A DNA stretch of 41,992 nucleotides. Origin: Bacteroidales bacterium. Its GTDB lineage: Bacteria; Bacteroidota; Bacteroidia; Bacteroidales; F082. The stretch lies in assembly GCA_017616735.1 (NCBI GenBank), contig JAFZXP010000076.1:1-41992 (forward strand), written 5' to 3'. Position 1 is the stretch's first letter; the number at the start of each line of letters is the position of its first letter. Under the pieces are notes generated by a model, which worked only from the letters and a program-made list of their open reading frames with translations, was not told the origin of the DNA and searched no databases. Shown here in pieces: positions 40,143-41,992 of this stretch. The translations under genes were made by a program, and so were the position numbers.

Positions 40143-41992
40143 TTACTGTTTACGAACTGCCAATAACAATTCCAACATCTTGATTGCCGAATCCGACACA
40201 ATTGTACCAGGTCCGAAGATGGCAACCGCGCCTGCGTCATACAAGAACTGGTAATCCTGGTGAGGGATAACGCCACCCACTGTCACCATGATATCAGGGC
40301 GACCGAGTTTGGCCAATTCTTCGATAACCTGAGGCACGAGGGTCTTGTGACCTGCTGCCAACGACGACACGCCCACGATATGAACGTCGTTTTCCACAGC
40401 CTGACGTGCTGTCTCGGCCGGTGTCTGGAACAATGGCCCCATATCGACATCGAAACCTATATCGGCGTAGCCTGTAGCGACAACCTTAGCACCACGATCG
40501 TGACCGTCCTGACCCATCTTAGCGATCATGATACGAGGACGACGGCCTTCGATCTTTGCGAACTCATCGGCCATTGCCTGTGCCTTTGCGAACTTCTCAT
40601 TGCCTTTTGCTTCCATAGAATAAACTCCTGATATTGAACGAATAACAGCTTTATAACGGCCAACCACCTTTTCGCATGCCATTGAGATTTCACCCAATGT
40701 GGCGCGGCATTTAGCGGCTTCAACTGCCAAAGCCAAGAGGTTGCCCTTGCCGGTCTTAACCGATTCGGTGATTGCATCGAGGCAACGCTGCACGTCGGCT
40801 TCGTTACGGTTGGCTTTCAACTCTTTCAAGCGGCGAATCTGTGACTCACGCACCGCTGTGTTGTCAACTTCAAGAGTATCAATGCTATCCTCATGCTCAA
40901 GGCGATATTTGTTGATACCGACGATGGTCTCGGTGCCGGCGTCGATCTTAGCCTGCTTACGAGCTGCAGCTTCTTCGATACGCATCTTAGGAAGACCTGT
41001 CTCGATAGCTTTTGCCATGCCGCCCATAGCCTCAACCTCCTGGATGTGAGCCCAAGCGCGCTCATAAATGTCGCGAGTCAACGACTCAACATAATATGAA
41101 CCTGCCCATGGGTCGACCACGCGGCAAACGTTGGTTTCTTCCTGGATGTAAATCTGAGTGTTACGTGCAATACGAGCCGAGAAGTCGGTAGGCAGAGCGA
41201 TAGCCTCGTCCAAAGCGTTGGTGTGCAACGACTGAGTGTGACCGAGAGCTGCTCCCATAGCTTCGATACATGTACGGGCCACGTTGTTGAACGGGTCTTG
41301 CTCGGTGAGCGACCATCCTGAAGTCTGGGTGTGAGTACGCAGAGCCAGTGATTTATCGCTCTTCGGGTTGAAGGTCTTCACGATCTTAGCCCAAAGCATA
41401 CGAGCTGCACGCATCTTGGCAATCTCCATGAAGTGATTCATGCCCGAGCACCAGAAGAATGACAGACGTGGAGCGAATGCGTCGATATCCAAGCCCGATT
41501 TGACACCTGTACGGAGGTAATCCCAACCGTCGGCCAGAGTGTAGGCGAGCTCGATGTCGCATGTGGCGCCAGCTTCCTGCATGTGGTAGCCGGAGATTGA
41601 AATCGAGTTGAACTTCGGCATGTTCTGCGATGTGAACGCGAAGATATCAGCGATGATACGCATCGAGAACTCAGGAGGATAGATATAGGTGTTACGCACC
41701 ATGAACTCCTTCAAAATGTCGTTCTGGATTGTACCCTGAAGCTCTTCATATTTAGCGCCCTGTTCCAAAGCTGCCACGATGTAGAATGCCAAAATCGGCA
41801 ACACAGCGCCGTTCATTGTCATTGAAACAGACATCTTATTCAAAGGAATCTGGTCGAACAACACCTTCATGTCTTCGACTGAGCAGATTGACACACCGGC
41901 TTTACCAACGTCGCCCATAACACGTTCATGGTCAGCGTCATAACCACGGTGAGTAGCAAGGTCGAATGCCACTGACAAACCCTTCTGACCAG
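40143..41992 (-). CDS. Methylmalonyl-CoA mutase large subunit (N-terminus outside window)
   Basis: About 616 residues are visible of a protein usually near 715; the frame runs off the right edge ([18 protein letters not shown] just inside it). The TIM-barrel substrate domain ([34 protein letters not shown]) is followed by the B12-binding domain, with the DGHDRGAKV cobalt-ligand His motif and [14 protein letters not shown]. It isomerises succinyl-CoA and methylmalonyl-CoA in the propionate pathway and needs the partner small subunit, presumably just outside. Its stop abuts the rnhA start. Known symbols mutB/scpA/mcmA are interchangeable, so none is given. Confidence 0.95.
   Translation of the reverse strand, partial: GQKGLSVAFDLATHRGYDADHERVMGDVGKAGVSICSVEDMKVLFDQIPLNKMSVSMTMNGAVLPILAFYIVAALEQGAKYEELQGTIQNDILKEFMVRNTYIYPPEFSMRIIADIFAFTSQNMPKFNSISISGYHMQEAGATCDIELAYTLADGWDYLRTGVKSGLDIDAFAPRLSFFWCSGMNHFMEIAKMRAARMLWAKIVKTFNPKSDKSLALRTHTQTSGWSLTEQDPFNNVARTCIEAMGAALGHTQSLHTNALDEAIALPTDFSARIARNTQIYIQEETNVCRVVDPWAGSYYVESLTRDIYERAWAHIQEVEAMGGMAKAIETGLPKMRIEEAAARKQAKIDAGTETIVGINKYRLEHEDSIDTLEVDNTAVRESQIRRLKELKANRNEADVQRCLDAITESVKTGKGNLLALAVEAAKCRATLGEISMACEKVVGRYKAVIRSISGVYSMEAKGNEKFAKAQAMADEFAKIEGRRPRIMIAKMGQDGHDRGAKVVATGYADIGFDVDMGPLFQTPAETARQAVENDVHIVGVSSLAAGHKTLVPQVIEELAKLGRPDIMVTVGGVIPHQDYQFLYDAGAVAIFGPGTIVSDSAIKMLELLLAVRKQ

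Noticed and set aside
1-41992. Insertion sequences, prophage or plasmid modules
   Set aside because: No transposase, integrase, phage structural or replication-initiator gene was seen on either strand.

Overview
The window looks like a chromosomal segment of a Bacteroidota (Bacteroidales-like) genome, probably host- or gut-associated. Four things point there. Most genes are preceded by the Bacteroidetes -7 box (TAnnTTTG), not an E. coli -10. Two secreted proteins end in type IX secretion (T9SS) sorting domains. Lipoproteins carry Bacteroidetes-style surface-export residues after the lipobox Cys. Family members such as DUF4837 and viroplasmin-RNase HI are typical of the phylum. The mevalonate-pathway genes (mvaD plus a GHMP kinase) are notable, because many Bacteroides use the MEP route instead.

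Layout. 1-4300 (minus): start of aspS, a U32 peptidase/RlhA-like gene and a radical SAM-DUF6873 fusion. 4404-8995 (plus): a four-gene operon of exported proteins ending in an 839-residue leucine-rich-repeat protein. 9008-10947 (minus): mevalonate kinase-like gene and mvaD. 11080-13923: a DUF4837 lipoprotein converging on a LysM lytic transglycosylase. 14024-16006 (plus): a secreted peptidylarginine deiminase closely resembling Porphyromonas gingivalis PPAD. 16145-16216: tRNA-Glu(CUC), bracketed by heptad-repeat hairpins. 28170 down to 16310 (minus): one apparent 12-kb transcription unit, lysS - gingipain-like C25 protease - holB - lnt - dus - 5'-nucleotidase-like - glycosyltransferase 9 - MBL hydrolase, with gaps of at most 14 bp and several start/stop overlaps. 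28383-32287 (plus): a surface lipoprotein operon with Listeria-Bacteroides (InlB B) repeats and CUB-like domains. 32299-35547: a phosphopantetheinyl transferase, a small-RNA candidate, a small unknown gene and recG. 35548-35850: three tandem copies of a 113-bp structured repeat. 35892-41992: polysaccharide deacetylase, gpmA, tatD-like, tcdA, a zinc-ribbon protein, rnhA and methylmalonyl-CoA mutase (cut by the right edge).

Two themes stand out. First, a PPAD-like deiminase and a gingipain-like protease, both with T9SS tails, lie about 7 kb apart. In P. gingivalis the Arg-gingipains make the C-terminal Arg ends that PPAD citrullinates, so the same division of labour is plausible here. Second, palindromic DNA elements recur inside coding sequence without breaking frame: a GTAGAGACG family in the U32 and radical SAM genes, and a GTCATTTCGA family in the U32, glycosyltransferase and tatD genes. 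In the radical SAM gene the element sits at the joint of two protein domains.
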